A stretch of DNA of 37,132 bases from Rhodospirillaceae bacterium (GCA_947474495.1 CANJIM010000032.1:1-37132); one strand, 5' to 3'. Positions 9,339 through 18,416 are shown, numbered from the stretch's first letter. Numbers and translations: made by a program. The notes: generated from the sequence alone by a model not told the origin.

Positions 9339-10606
9339 GTCGTTTCTTGCGGGAGCGGGGGCAAGAAGAGAGCGATCAGCGCAGCGGCGAGCCCGAGGGT
9401 GGCGAGCCACCAGGCCTGCCAGGCGCCGAAGCTGAGACAGGCGATGACGAAGGCGGCGGCGAAGCCGCCGATGGCGATGGCACGCGCGGCGCGTCCGGCG
9501 GACTGTCCTGCGATCAGGCGCAGCGCGAAGAGCCAGAGGCCCGCCATCAGTGCCGCGCCGGGCAGGCCGAGCTCGAGCCACCATTGCAGGGGCGCGTTAT
9601 GGGTATGCAGCGGCAGTTTCTCGCCCATGACGGGCGCCGGTCCCGGAATTAGCACGACCTTCTCCTTGCCGCCGGGAATGGCGCGCGCCGCGTTCATGCC
9701 CCAGCCGGTGAGCGGCTTCTCGGCGATGCGTTCGGCGGAAAACTGCCAGACGATGATGCGATGCGCGATCGACACGTTGTGGGTGCGGGCGGTGAGGGTG
9801 TCGGTATCGACGGTCTGGACCGTCAAGGGCGGCAGCAAAGGAACAGTGACGACGAACAGCGCGATCACTGCGCCGATGAGCCAGGGTGCGGCGCGCTGCA
9901 GCGCCAGCGCGAGCAGCACTGCGAGCAGCGCCACGCCAACGGCGAGCTGCAGCGATGATCCGTAATAGGCCATGACCAGCGCGCTGACGAGCACACCCAG
10001 GACAAGACGCGTGATCGCGCCAGCGAGCGCGAGAAGCGCCGGCGCGGTCAACAACAGCAGCACCGTCAGGCCGCGGTTGTAGCGCGAGAAGACCTGGTCC
10101 GGGCTGATGTCGCGCAGATCGCTCAACTGGCGGGCGATCGCGGCGTCGTCCGCCAGTTCGACGGCCAGAAATGCCAGGGCGCAGATCACGCCGGCCAGCA
10201 GCGCGGCGCCGATGAACCGCCGCGTCGCGCCATCGATGCGGCGTATGGCGGCGAGATGAACGGCGGCGGCGCAAGCGACGCCGAAGACTTGTCCGGTGGC
10301 GAGCAGAGCTTGCGGCGGCTCGACCGCCCACGCCGTCGTGGCGAGTGCCCACAGGCAGACCAGTCCGCCAAGCAGCGCGAACTGGCGTAGCGAATTCGAG
10401 TCTCGGACGGCGGCGATCAGGCCACGCGGCAGGCCGCGTGAGCGCAGCATGTCGGCGACGAGCAGCGCGAGCGCGCCGGCAGTGAACAGCGGCGCCATGC
10501 CGAGCGGCGCATAGATCGAGAGCAGCGGTGCGATGAAGGCGGAGAAGGCGACGATGCAGCCGTCCGGGCCGGCCGCCGATGCGCGGGCGCGCAGAGCCAG
10601 GCTCAT
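9335..10606 (-). CDS. O-antigen ligase/polymerase-like membrane protein (WaaL/Wzy family)
   Basis: A 423-residue protein with about eleven transmembrane segments. Its large periplasmic loop near the C-terminal third contains HTHNAPLQWWLELGLPGA, matching the H-x-H-N signature of the O-antigen ligase domain (Wzy_C). Such proteins join or polymerise undecaprenyl-linked glycans on the periplasmic side. A WaaL ligase and a Wzy polymerase cannot be separated from sequence alone. The start at 10606 overlaps the stop of the heparinase-like gene (ATGA), and its own stop overlaps the WecA-like start, so three genes are translationally coupled. Confidence 0.82.
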   Translation of the reverse strand: MSLALRARASAAGPDGCIVAFSAFIAPLLSIYAPLGMAPLFTAGALALLVADMLRSRGLPRGLIAAVRDSNSLRQFALLGGLVCLWALATTAWAVEPPQALLATGQVFGVACAAAVHLAAIRRIDGATRRFIGAALLAGVICALAFLAVELADDAAIARQLSDLRDISPDQVFSRYNRGLTVLLLLTAPALLALAGAITRLVLGVLVSALVMAYYGSSLQLAVGVALLAVLLALALQRAAPWLIGAVIALFVVTVPLLPPLTVQTVDTDTLTARTHNVSIAHRIIVWQFSAERIAEKPLTGWGMNAARAIPGGKEKVVLIPGPAPVMGEKLPLHTHNAPLQWWLELGLPGAALMAGLWLFALRLIAGQSAGRAARAIAIGGFAAAFVIACLSFGAWQAWWLATLGLAAALIALFLPPLPQETT

Positions 10607-12465
10607 TTATCGCTCACGCGACGCAGCGCCCATTTGACGGTGACGCCTTCCGGCGCCAGCTGGCCCTGCACGACGATCTGTTCGCTGCGGCGCGGCTCGC
10701 CGCGCGCGCCCTGATAGACGCTCTCTTCGAGCGAGAGGGTCGAGGCGCCGGCCGCGCGAAAACGCCAGCCGCTGCCGGCCAGACGCAGCAGGATCGCCGC
10801 GCCGTTCTGCACCAGGGACGTCCGCACCGATGGATGCAAATGAAAGCGCAGCGTGAAGGGCAAGCCGACGGCGCCGCGTTTGAGGCTACCGGCGCTGAAC
10901 GGCACACCATCGTGGGATGGGCCATCGGCGGTCTTCAGCGCCTCGGGCGGCAGGAAGCTGTCTTCGCCGCGTACATCGTCGCCGCCGGGCGAGAGGTACA
11001 ATCGGCGGCGATGGATCAGGCCATAAGGCTTGAGATAGCCGTCATGGTTGCCTTCGATCCAGATCGCGCCATCGGCTTCATCGCGCCGGCAGGCAACGCG
11101 GTCGGGCCGCCGGCCGATCAGGCGGCTCGGCGGGCGGGCATCGGTGCCAGGCAGATCGAAGATCTCGGCGATGTTGAGATCGGCGATCGTGCCGGTCGAA
11201 TGGGCGGCGGAGGATTGCATGGCCTGGCGCCAAGCGCGCGCCGGATTGGCCGCGGCGCCGCCGTTGACGATCAGACGCTCTTTGCCGACGCTCATCTCGA
11301 AGGCGAGCGTGCCGGCGAAGCCGTGGGCTTCGTAGCCGGGCGGCGGCGGCGCGCCGACATCGACGATCAGCAATGTGCGGTTGGCGGTGGCGCGCTCGAA
11401 ACCGCTATGCGGCGCGGAGGCCAACGGTTTGCCCTTGGCGTCGGCCTGGGCGAGCGCGAGGTCGATGAGCCAGGCTTCGTTCTCGACGCTGTCGTTGAAG
11501 AGCGCCAGCGCGCCGTCGCCATGGCGGAAGAAGCGCAGCATCGGCGCCATGCGGTCGATGCCGATCTGCACGGCGTCGGGCACTTCCATCTTGGCGGCGA
11601 TCAACACGGCGCGCATGTCGATCAGGTCGCGCAGAATGGCGAGCTGTAGGCGCGGGCTGCGTTCGGCGTTGCCGCCGTCGCCGAGCAATTCCTTGGCCAT
11701 CTCGCGCGCGAGCAGGCTGCCGGCGCGCGCCAATAACTTGTCCTGCTGCGCCGTCCCTTGCGCGAGGCAGGCGGCGGCATAGATGAGGCCCTTGATGCCG
11801 CCGATCAGCCGCGCGCCGGTCAATTCGCCGGGCAGCGCGCGCGACAATTGCCGCGCTTGCCGGGCGAGGCAGTCGCGCAAGCGCTGGGCGAAGACGGGAT
11901 CGTCGTTCTCCAACATGTCGGCGGCGGTGAGCCAGGCGCAGATGCGGCTCGCCAGCACGTCGGCGCGCCAGGCGAGGCGGCTCCAGCGGCGGCCGTCCTG
12001 CGCGATCCAACTGGCGACCAGCATGCGGGCGCGCTGGCGCGGCGCTTCGCCGCCGACGACGCGCAAGTCTTTCAGCCAGCTGAAACCATGCAGCGCGGCG
12101 CGCCATTCGCTGTCGGTACCGGACGGCGACCAGGCGACCGGCGCGGCGGGATTATCGGCCGCGAAAACCGGAACGGCGCGGCCCGAGAAATTGAACTGGC
12201 CGTCGAGAATGTTGCGGCCATGATCGGCGTCGCCCGGCCAGGGATCGGGCGGCAGCAGACGCAGATGCGCCGGCGTGCGGCCGACCAGCGTGGCGGCATA
12301 GCCGGGACAGGCGAAGACGAGCGCTTCGATACGGCTGAAGGCGCGCCGCACATGCTGGGCGATCGGGCGCTGCAATTCGGCGCCGAGCAGCGCGAGGCTT
12401 TTGCCGTTGGGTTGCTTGTCGGCGGTCTCGCCGCCGCGGGAGCCTGTCGCGCCGTTTGCGGACAT
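10603..12465 (-). CDS. Heparinase II/III-like protein
   Basis: A 620-residue protein of the heparinase II/III superfamily. An alpha-helical toroid-like N-terminal half is followed by a beta-sheet C-terminal half; FNFSGRAVP and the LTAADML/LARQARQL helices fit the first, LIVNGGAAANPARAWRQAMQ and SAAHSTGTIADLNIAEIF the second. No signal peptide is visible, so a cytoplasmic location or non-standard export is implied. The family includes polysaccharide lyases, but the role of this conserved alphaproteobacterial member is unknown. It follows rpe by 15 bases and overlaps the O-antigen ligase gene by 4 bases, supporting a link to glycan metabolism here. Confidence 0.8.
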   Translation of the reverse strand: MSANGATGSRGGETADKQPNGKSLALLGAELQRPIAQHVRRAFSRIEALVFACPGYAATLVGRTPAHLRLLPPDPWPGDADHGRNILDGQFNFSGRAVPVFAADNPAAPVAWSPSGTDSEWRAALHGFSWLKDLRVVGGEAPRQRARMLVASWIAQDGRRWSRLAWRADVLASRICAWLTAADMLENDDPVFAQRLRDCLARQARQLSRALPGELTGARLIGGIKGLIYAAACLAQGTAQQDKLLARAGSLLAREMAKELLGDGGNAERSPRLQLAILRDLIDMRAVLIAAKMEVPDAVQIGIDRMAPMLRFFRHGDGALALFNDSVENEAWLIDLALAQADAKGKPLASAPHSGFERATANRTLLIVDVGAPPPPGYEAHGFAGTLAFEMSVGKERLIVNGGAAANPARAWRQAMQSSAAHSTGTIADLNIAEIFDLPGTDARPPSRLIGRRPDRVACRRDEADGAIWIEGNHDGYLKPYGLIHRRRLYLSPGGDDVRGEDSFLPPEALKTADGPSHDGVPFSAGSLKRGAVGLPFTLRFHLHPSVRTSLVQNGAAILLRLAGSGWRFRAAGASTLSLEESVYQGARGEPRRSEQIVVQGQLAPEGVTVKWALRRVSDK

Positions 12466-12480
12466 CTCGGCGCTCGCCGG

Positions 12481-13146
12481 TCAGTGCCCGCCGCGAACGC
12501 GGCGGATATTGTCGGCGTAAGCGTTCGGGCCGCCCTGGAAGGTCGCCGTGCCGGCGACCAGCACGTCGGCACCGGCCTTGATCACCTCAGCGGCGTTCTC
12601 GGCATTGATACCGCCGTCGACCTCGAGGTCGATCTTCTTGCCGAGCTTGTCGATGCGTTGGCGCAGCAGTCGAATTTTTTCCAGCTGCGATGCGATGAAG
12701 GATTGTCCACCGAAGCCGGGATTGACGCTCATCACCAGCACGAGATCGAGATCGGGCAGCACGTAGTCGATGGCGCCCAGCGGCGTCGCCGGGTTGAGCG
12801 CCACGCCCGCCTTCTTGCCGAGCGACTTGATGAGCTGGATCGTGCGGTGCAGATGGGCGCCGGCTTCGGGATGCACGGTGATGATGTCGGCGCCGGCTTC
12901 GGCGAACTGCGGCACGAAGACATCGATCGGCGAGATCATGAGGTGGACGTCGAACGGTTTGGCGCTATGCGGGCGCAGCGCCTTGACCACCGCCGGGCCG
13001 ATGGTGAGATTGGGCACGAAATGCCCGTCCATCACGTCGACATGGATGTAGTCGGCGCCTGCGACATCGACCGCTCTGACTTCTTCGCCCAGTTTGGCGA
13101 AGTCGGCGGACAGGATGGACGGCGCGATTTTTGTCGGCTGCTGCAC
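12481..13146 (-). CDS. rpe: Ribulose-phosphate 3-epimerase
   Basis: This cytoplasmic TIM-barrel enzyme interconverts ribulose 5-phosphate and xylulose 5-phosphate in the pentose-phosphate and Calvin pathways. The 221 residues match the family length. The sequence opens [10 protein letters not shown]. Metal and catalytic residues are visible in [12 protein letters not shown] (H35, D37), DVHLMI (H68) and LEVDGGIN (D177), and the phosphate-binding loop is SVNPGFGGQ. It lies 47 bases after rsmB and 15 bases before the heparinase-like gene on the same strand, an arrangement common in Rhizobiales. Confidence 0.96.
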   Translation of the reverse strand: MQQPTKIAPSILSADFAKLGEEVRAVDVAGADYIHVDVMDGHFVPNLTIGPAVVKALRPHSAKPFDVHLMISPIDVFVPQFAEAGADIITVHPEAGAHLHRTIQLIKSLGKKAGVALNPATPLGAIDYVLPDLDLVLVMSVNPGFGGQSFIASQLEKIRLLRQRIDKLGKKIDLEVDGGINAENAAEVIKAGADVLVAGTATFQGGPNAYADNIRRVRGGH

Positions 13147-13193
13147 GCTTGTTAGGTACCAGCTAACGCCCTGAATCGCAAGGGAAGCGGGCT

Positions 13194-14597
13194 TTATTTC
13201 GCCTTGCGCAGGCGGGCGGCGTAGAAGCCGTCGAAGCCGCCGAGGGCCGGCTGGGCGGGGTCGGCCAGCTGGCTCGGCAGGCTGCGCAGATCGCCCCGTT
13301 GGGTGATCAAAGCCTCAAGACCGCCGACCTCGGCCGGCTTGATCGGCAGGCGCTCCAGGCTGGGATTGTCGTTCAAGAGGCTGCCGATGCGGCGCGGACC
13401 CTCGTCGGCTTCGAGCGAGCAAACGGCGTAGACCAGCACGCCGCCCGGCTTGAGCATGGCGATGGCGTTCTTGAGCAGGCGGTCCTGCACCGGGCCGAGC
13501 TTGACGATGTCGTCGGCGCGCTTGCTGCGGGCGATGTCGGGGTGGCGCCGGATGGTGCCGGTGGCGCTGCAGGGGGCGTCGAGCAGCACGCCGTCCAGGG
13601 CTTGCGCCGGCCGCCATTCGCCGGCGTCCGCCTGCAGCACCTCGGCGGTCAGCCGCAGGCGTGCCAGATTCTGGCGCAGGCGGTCGAGCCGGGTAGCGTT
13701 GACGTCGAGGGCGATGACGCGGGTGCCGGCGATCTTGTTCAAGGCGGCGGCGAGCTGGGCGGTCTTGCCGCCCGGGGCGGCGCAGAGATCGACGACTTGG
13801 GCGGCTTTGGTTTTGGCGAGCGCACCCAGCAACAATTTGGCAGGCAGCGCGGCGGCGGCGTCCTGCACCCACCAGCGGCCCTCCTCATAACCCGGCAATT
13901 CGGCAATAGCGCCGCTGAGATCGGCGGCCCTGCGCAGCGCCCCTGTGCTCAGCAGCGTGGCGCCCAGCCGTTCGGCCCATTGACCGGCATGCTCGCCAGG
14001 CATCAGCGTGATGTCGAGCGGCGGATCGGCGAGATGCGCCGTGGCGATGGCGCGCGTCGTCGCCTCGCCGTAAGCGCCGACCCAGGAGCGCCACAGCCAG
14101 TCGGGCGTGTTCAGCTTGGCGGCGTCCTGCGCGTCCCGCAGGGCCTCGCCTTCGCGCGCGATGCGGCGGAGCACGGCGTTGATGAGTTTCTTATGCGCCG
14201 TGAGCTTGGCGAATTCGGCGTGATCGACGGCGGCGCTGACCGCCGCATGGGCCGGCGTGCCGAGGAACATCAACTGCGCCGTGCCGATGCGCAGGATATG
14301 CTGCGCCATCAGGCCGGCGCGTGGAATCGGCCGTTCCAGGCAATGTTTGATCATGGCGTCGATCTGGCCGAGACGGCGCACCGCCGTGGCGACGAGCAGC
14401 CGCGCGAAGGCACGATCGCGCGATTCGAGATCGCCGTAACCCGGCACCGCCGACAGCGCCTCTTCGAGCGGCCGGCGATGCTCGATCACGGCGGCAAGCG
14501 CCTCGGTCGCCGCGGCGCGCGCGGCGATTCCGGGCGGTAGCTTCACCGCTTTCGGCTTGGGACGGGCGGGCTTCTTGGCTGGGGCGCTATCGCTCAT
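13194..14597 (-). CDS. rsmB: 16S rRNA (cytosine-967-C5)-methyltransferase RsmB
   Basis: A 467-residue SAM-dependent m5C methyltransferase that modifies C967 of 16S rRNA. The N-terminal NusB-like RNA-binding domain (about 25-165) is followed by the methyltransferase fold. The SAM-binding motif is [17 protein letters not shown] (268-284), and the two catalytic cysteines lie in DAPCSATG (C343) and [10 protein letters not shown] (C393). A lysine-rich N-terminal tail (residues 8-19) is typical of alphaproteobacterial members. It lies between the small cupin gene and rpe on the same strand. Confidence 0.95.
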   Translation of the reverse strand: MSDSAPAKKPARPKPKAVKLPPGIAARAAATEALAAVIEHRRPLEEALSAVPGYGDLESRDRAFARLLVATAVRRLGQIDAMIKHCLERPIPRAGLMAQHILRIGTAQLMFLGTPAHAAVSAAVDHAEFAKLTAHKKLINAVLRRIAREGEALRDAQDAAKLNTPDWLWRSWVGAYGEATTRAIATAHLADPPLDITLMPGEHAGQWAERLGATLLSTGALRRAADLSGAIAELPGYEEGRWWVQDAAAALPAKLLLGALAKTKAAQVVDLCAAPGGKTAQLAAALNKIAGTRVIALDVNATRLDRLRQNLARLRLTAEVLQADAGEWRPAQALDGVLLDAPCSATGTIRRHPDIARSKRADDIVKLGPVQDRLLKNAIAMLKPGGVLVYAVCSLEADEGPRRIGSLLNDNPSLERLPIKPAEVGGLEALITQRGDLRSLPSQLADPAQPALGGFDGFYAARLRKAK

Positions 14598-14638
14598 GGC
14601 GCCGGTTTACAGGACCCGGCTCCGAGAGTCACGCAAGG

Positions 14639-15115
14639 CTAATAGGAGGTGCCGTCCTTGTGCAGAAAGGCCCATTGGCCGGGCCCTTTGAACTCGGCGA
14701 CGATATCGTCGTCCGGATAGCTGCCGGCATCCCCGGCGCTGCGGTCGCCGATCTCGAGATAGATCACGTCGCGGTCGGTGCGGTTGACGAGATGATGGGC
14801 ATCGCCGGTGCCGGCCTTGAAGCCGGCGCACATGCCGGGGGCGAGCGGCGTCTCGCCGGCATCGGTGATCAGCACCGGATGGCCTTCGACGATATAGACG
14901 AACTCGTCCTGCTTCGTGTGGGCATGGCGCAGCGCCGATTCGCCGCCCGGATGGATGTGCGTGAGGTTGACGCCGAAATTTGTCAGGCCGAACAGGTCGC
15001 CGAGCGGCCGCTTGAGGCGCTTGCCCATGCGTGAGAAGAACGGTTCGGGATAGTTCGACGGCTTGCTGCGGGGCGTGGCGTCGATGGCGCGCAGGGCGAC
15101 GAGTTTCTCGGGCAT
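14639..15115 (-). CDS. Single-domain cupin protein
   Basis: A 158-residue cytoplasmic protein with one cupin barrel (about 45-125). The complete metal-site pattern is present: H64, H66 and E71 in ALRHAHTKQDEFVYIVEG and H107/H108 in GDAHHLVN. It resembles conserved proteobacterial cupins often annotated as possible sugar-binding or isomerase-like proteins; no substrate can be named. An AAGAGAG ribosome-binding site precedes the ATG at 15115. It sits between htpX and rsmB on the same strand. Confidence 0.82.
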   Translation of the reverse strand: MPEKLVALRAIDATPRSKPSNYPEPFFSRMGKRLKRPLGDLFGLTNFGVNLTHIHPGGESALRHAHTKQDEFVYIVEGHPVLITDAGETPLAPGMCAGFKAGTGDAHHLVNRTDRDVIYLEIGDRSAGDAGSYPDDDIVAEFKGPGQWAFLHKDGTSY

Positions 15116-15188
15116 GGCGGCTCTCTTGCGGTGGGGGCGGCGGTGAGCGCGCTATTGTTGCGCCGCACCATCGGTGCCGCAAGAGGCC

Positions 15189-16082
15189 TTAGGCGGACTT
15201 GCCCCAAAAGCTCGGCTTGGCCGCCGGCGCCGTCACGCCGGCCAACTCGCGCAGCCGGCGGACGCGGTTCTCGGTGCTCGGGTGGGTCGAGAACAGTCCG
15301 TCCATCGCATGGGCGTGCAACGGATTGACGATGAACATATGCGCCGTCGCCGGGTTGCGTTCGGCGTCCGGATTGTCGATCGCCCGGGCGCCGCTGTGCA
15401 GGTTTTCCAACGCCGAGGCCAGCCACAGCGGACGGCCGGAGATTTCGGCGCCGACGCGGTCGGCTTCGTACTCGCGGGTGCGCGAGATGGCGAACTGCAC
15501 CATCATCGCCGCCATCGGCGCGAGGATCATGACCATCAAGCTGACGATGATGTTGCCGCCATTGCTGTTGCCGTTGCTGTCGCGGTTGCCGCCGAAGAAG
15601 AAGGCAAAGTTGGCGAGCATGCCGATGGCGCCGGCGATCGTCGCAGTGATCGTCTGAATCAGCGTGTCGCGGTTCTTCACATGGGCGAGTTCATGGGCCA
15701 TGACGCCGGCAACTTCTTCGTGGCTGAGATTGCGCAGCAAGCCGGTGGTGGCAGCGACCGCCGCGTTCTCCGGGTTGCGCCCGGTGGCGAAGGCGTTCGG
15801 TTGGTCGTTGTCGATGATATAGACCTTGGGCATCGGCAGCTCGGCGCGCGCCGCCAATTGCTCGACGATGCCGTAGAGCGCGGGAGCGCTTTGCGCATCC
15901 ACTTGGCGAGCGCCATACATCGACAAGACCATCTTGTCGGAATTCCAATAGGCGAACAGATTCATCGCTGCCGCGACGGCAAGCGCGATGATCATGCCGG
16001 TCGGGCCGCCGATCAGGTAGCCAATCGCCATGAAGAGGGCGGTGAGGCCGGCGATGAGAAGAAAGGTGCGGGTGGTGCTCAT
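15189..16082 (-). CDS. htpX: Membrane zinc metalloprotease HtpX
   Basis: A 297-residue inner-membrane M48-family protease that degrades misfolded membrane proteins. Two N-terminal transmembrane segments (8-24 and 28-46) are followed by the zinc motif HELAH (H130, E131, H134) in [16 protein letters not shown]. Two more hydrophobic segments (about 145-160 and 180-200) follow, with a Gly/Asn/Ser-rich insert between them, and the third ligand is probably the Glu in [14 protein letters not shown]. It heads the minus-strand series leading to purH and is divergent from the SdhAF4-like gene across a 198-bp gap. I saw no clear heat-shock promoter in that gap. Confidence 0.95.
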   Translation of the reverse strand: MSTTRTFLLIAGLTALFMAIGYLIGGPTGMIIALAVAAAMNLFAYWNSDKMVLSMYGARQVDAQSAPALYGIVEQLAARAELPMPKVYIIDNDQPNAFATGRNPENAAVAATTGLLRNLSHEEVAGVMAHELAHVKNRDTLIQTITATIAGAIGMLANFAFFFGGNRDSNGNSNGGNIIVSLMVMILAPMAAMMVQFAISRTREYEADRVGAEISGRPLWLASALENLHSGARAIDNPDAERNPATAHMFIVNPLHAHAMDGLFSTHPSTENRVRRLRELAGVTAPAAKPSFWGKSA

Positions 16083-16280
16083 GGTCCTTTGGGGGTAAGG
16101 GCGATGGGTAACCGAGTGTACCGGGTGGCGCGGCCTTTGTCGGTGCCCTATTGTCGCCGTATTGTCTCAGATTTTCCGGCAGTTTAGGGCGTTCCCGCCC
16201 TGGCATTCCCACATAGCGCGCGCTCCTGGAATTACATAGAGTGCGCGGCGTCGGCTTCAAGCCTCTCTGTTAGGTGCTGC

Positions 16281-16481
16281 ATGAGCGATCCGCAAAAGTC
16301 CCAACCGCCAGCCGTGTCTCAGACCGCGCAAACGCCGGCGCCAAAGCCGGCCGCACAGCCAGCACCGGGCGCACCGGCGCCGGCGGCCATTGCCCGCAAG
16401 CCGGAGATCGGCGGCCCCAAGGGTCCGGAGCCGACGCGCTATGGAGATTGGGAAAAAGCCGGCCGCTGCGTCGACTTTTAA
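16281..16481 (+). CDS. SdhAF4-like succinate dehydrogenase assembly factor (DUF1674)
   Basis: A 66-residue protein ending in EIGGPKGPEPTRYGDWEK, the C-terminal signature of the DUF1674/SDHAF4 family. In mitochondria and bacteria such proteins bind flavinylated SdhA during assembly of succinate dehydrogenase. The first 45 residues are a Pro/Ala/Gln-rich, probably disordered tail. No sdh genes lie in this window, so the link rests on the family. The following flavocytochrome gene starts 27 bases downstream on the same strand. Confidence 0.85.
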   Translation: MSDPQKSQPPAVSQTAQTPAPKPAAQPAPGAPAPAAIARKPEIGGPKGPEPTRYGDWEKAGRCVDF

Positions 16482-16508
16482 TCGCACCGCGTCAATTCAA
16501 AGCACAGT

Positions 16509-17972
16509 ATGACCGCAACTCCGCCGTCCACCGCCGCCGTCAGGCCCGCCCCGCTACCGCCCGGGGGCTTGCCGGCATGGCTGTTGATCGCCCTGTATGT
16601 CGGCATCGGTTCGCTGCCGTTGCTGCTCGCGTGGCATGAGAACGCGCCGGTCGGCGGCTTTTGGCGCGCCTTATCGAACGGCTTGGCGATGGTCGGCTTC
16701 GCTTTGCTGACGGTGCAGTTCTATATCTCCGGACGCATTCGCTGGGTGTCGAGCGATTTCGGTATCGATCGCCTGTTGCTGTTCCATCAGATGGCCGCGC
16801 GCGTCATCACCGTCGCGTTATTGGCGCATCCGTTCCTCTACGTCATGCAGGACCTGTTCGAGGAGGGTCCGCTCGCTGCCGGAACGACGCTTCTGCACAT
16901 GGTTGGCAATCCCGCTTTCACCAGCGGCTTGACCGCTTGGGCGTTGCTGATCGTCGTCATGGCGCTGGCGCTGGCGCTGGCGCTGCTGCGCGACTGGTTG
17001 CCGATCCGTTACGAAGCCTGGCGCATGAGCCATGGCCTAGGCGCCGCGGCCATTGTCTGCGCCGGCCTGCATCACACCATCACCATCGGCAGCTACAGCG
17101 AAGACCTGACCTTGGCGCAACTGTGGATCGTGCTCGGCGTCTTGGCGCTTGCCGGCTTGGCCTATCTCTATCTCGTGCGGCCGTGGCAGCTCGGTCAGCA
17201 ACCGTTCTACATTTCGGAGATCACGCGCGTCGGCGAGAGGCTGTGGAGCATCACGCTAGGACCGGCGAAAATGCAGCCGGTCGGCATCCTCTCCCGTGGC
17301 GCGAAGCCGCAGATCACGCAGCCCATCGTCTATGAAGCCGGCCAGTTCGCCTATGTCACCTTGGGCGGTTCGCCCTTCATCATGGCCGATCACCCCTTTT
17401 CCATCGCCTCGTCGCCGAGCGAAGGCAGCAAACTGCGCTTCCTCGTCAAAGAGGCCGGCGACTTCACCAAGGTCGTCGGCAGCTTGCCGGTGAACAGCCG
17501 CGCCTATGTCGACGGTCCCTTCGGCCGCTTCACGCTGCGCCAAGGCGAAGCGGCAGCGGGCGGCCGGGACAAGGTGGCGGGCATCGCCTTCATTGCCGGC
17601 GGTGTCGGCATCGCGCCGATTCTCGGCTTGCTGCGCGATGCGGGGGTGCGCGGCGAAACGCGGCCGCTGCGCCTGCTCACCGGCAATCGCGCCGCCAGCC
17701 AGTTGGTTTATGGCGAGGAGATGGAGAGTTGGGCGGCGGCACTGGATTTTCGCGCGCGCCATGTGCTGCAGGAGCCGCCGGCCGATTGGCATGGCGGCGT
17801 CGGCATGCTCGACGATGCGACGATCGCCGATTGGATCGATTGGCCCAACCCCGAAGGCTGGCTCTATTTCGTCTGCGGTCCGCGCGCGGTGCGCGAATTC
17901 ACCGAGCGAGCGTTACGCGCGCGCGGCGTACCGCCGTCACGCATCGTCGATGAAGCTTTCAAATACGAATAG
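16509..17972 (+). CDS. Ferric reductase/NOX-like flavocytochrome (FAD/NAD(P)H oxidoreductase)
   Basis: A 487-residue membrane protein combining a ferric-reductase-type heme domain with a ferredoxin-reductase-like domain. Two pairs of histidines are spaced as in NOX/FRE bis-heme proteins: H93/H107 in HQMAARVITVALLAH and H175/H188-189 in MSHGLGAAAIVCAGLHH. The soluble C-terminal half has a flavin-binding DHPFSIASS motif, the nucleotide-binding FIAGGVGIAPILGLLRD, and a C-terminal YFVCGPRAVREF motif. It would pass electrons from NAD(P)H through FAD and heme across the membrane to an unknown acceptor such as Fe(III), oxygen or a periplasmic protein. A 27-codon membrane peptide gene follows 13 bases downstream. 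Confidence 0.85.
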   Translation: MTATPPSTAAVRPAPLPPGGLPAWLLIALYVGIGSLPLLLAWHENAPVGGFWRALSNGLAMVGFALLTVQFYISGRIRWVSSDFGIDRLLLFHQMAARVITVALLAHPFLYVMQDLFEEGPLAAGTTLLHMVGNPAFTSGLTAWALLIVVMALALALALLRDWLPIRYEAWRMSHGLGAAAIVCAGLHHTITIGSYSEDLTLAQLWIVLGVLALAGLAYLYLVRPWQLGQQPFYISEITRVGERLWSITLGPAKMQPVGILSRGAKPQITQPIVYEAGQFAYVTLGGSPFIMADHPFSIASSPSEGSKLRFLVKEAGDFTKVVGSLPVNSRAYVDGPFGRFTLRQGEAAAGGRDKVAGIAFIAGGVGIAPILGLLRDAGVRGETRPLRLLTGNRAASQLVYGEEMESWAAALDFRARHVLQEPPADWHGGVGMLDDATIADWIDWPNPEGWLYFVCGPRAVREFTERALRARGVPPSRIVDEAFKYE

Positions 17973-17985
17973 GGGAGGGGACGGC

Positions 17986-18069
17986 ATGGCGCAATCGCGT
18001 GTCCAACGCCTGATCCTGGCGATCACTCTGGTCTTTGCGTTGGAAGTTCTACTGTTCGCCCTGCGTTAG
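17986..18069 (+). CDS. Putative 27-residue single-span membrane peptide
   Basis: This small frame encodes a peptide beginning MAQSRVQRLILAITLVFA and ending in Leu-Arg. It has a basic N-terminus, one hydrophobic helix (about residues 9-26) and one internal glutamate at residue 20. A purine-rich AGGGGAGGGG stretch (17971-17980) lies 5 bases before the ATG, a strong ribosome-binding site. It follows the flavocytochrome gene by 13 bases and could be an accessory subunit of it. Its stop codon overlaps the convergent cytochrome-like gene by 4 bases. No family was recognised; the case rests on the ribosome-binding site, position and hydrophobicity. Confidence 0.55.
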   Translation: MAQSRVQRLILAITLVFALEVLLFALR

Positions 18070-18368
18070 GGCGTGGCTGCGGCTTGCTGAGTCAGAAGCC
18101 AGGCAATAATCGCTTGGCGTTCCGCCGCGTCGCTGGCGTGATGACGGGTGAGAAACGCATCAAGGTCGGCCGCGCGAGTCGCATCGTCGGGCCGCTTCGC
18201 CATATAGCCTTGCAAGCGGGCGACCTGACGGCATCGGGCGCAACGCGCGTCAAATGCTGCCTTGCCAACGGCAACGCCGGTCGATTGGGCATGAACCAGT
18301 GGCGCTACGGCATAAGATGCCAATAACAAAACCACCGCGCCAAGACGTCCGAGCCATATCTGTTTCAT
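18066..18368 (-). CDS. Cytochrome c-like periplasmic protein with altered heme motif (CxxCR)
   Basis: A 100-residue exported protein with a signal peptide (MKQIWLGRLGAVVLLL to VHA, cleavage near residue 27). A cytochrome c-type domain follows: KAAFDARCARC, a central DAATRAADLDAFLTRHH-like region (here DDATRAADLDAFLTRHH), and a C-terminal helix AIIAWLLTQ. The heme motif should be CxxCH but reads CARCR; residue 47 is Arg, codon CGT at 18228-18230, one transition from CAT. The proximal heme ligand is therefore missing, so normal c-type heme binding is doubtful. The start at 18368 is chosen from the signal peptide; no ribosome-binding site is obvious. A perfect FNR/FixK-type box lies upstream. 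Confidence 0.7.
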   Translation of the reverse strand: MKQIWLGRLGAVVLLLASYAVAPLVHAQSTGVAVGKAAFDARCARCRQVARLQGYMAKRPDDATRAADLDAFLTRHHASDAAERQAIIAWLLTQQAAATP

Positions 18369-18402
18369 GATGAGCAGAATAGGCCTTTCCCGTTGTTTGT
18401 CG

Positions 18403-18416
18403 TTGATACAGATCAA
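18403..18416 (-). promoter_or_regulatory. FNR/FixK-type binding site upstream of the cytochrome c-like gene
   Basis: TTGATACAGATCAA matches TTGAT-N4-ATCAA perfectly. On the minus strand a TATTCT -10-like element lies at 18381-18376. A class II promoter would start transcription at about 18368-18369, which is the ATG itself, so a leaderless mRNA is predicted. Confidence 0.72.

Noticed and set aside
16868-16890. A GGAAC-N16-GTT match resembling an EcfG promoter
   Set aside because: It lies inside the flavocytochrome coding region with no gene start downstream, so chance is likely.
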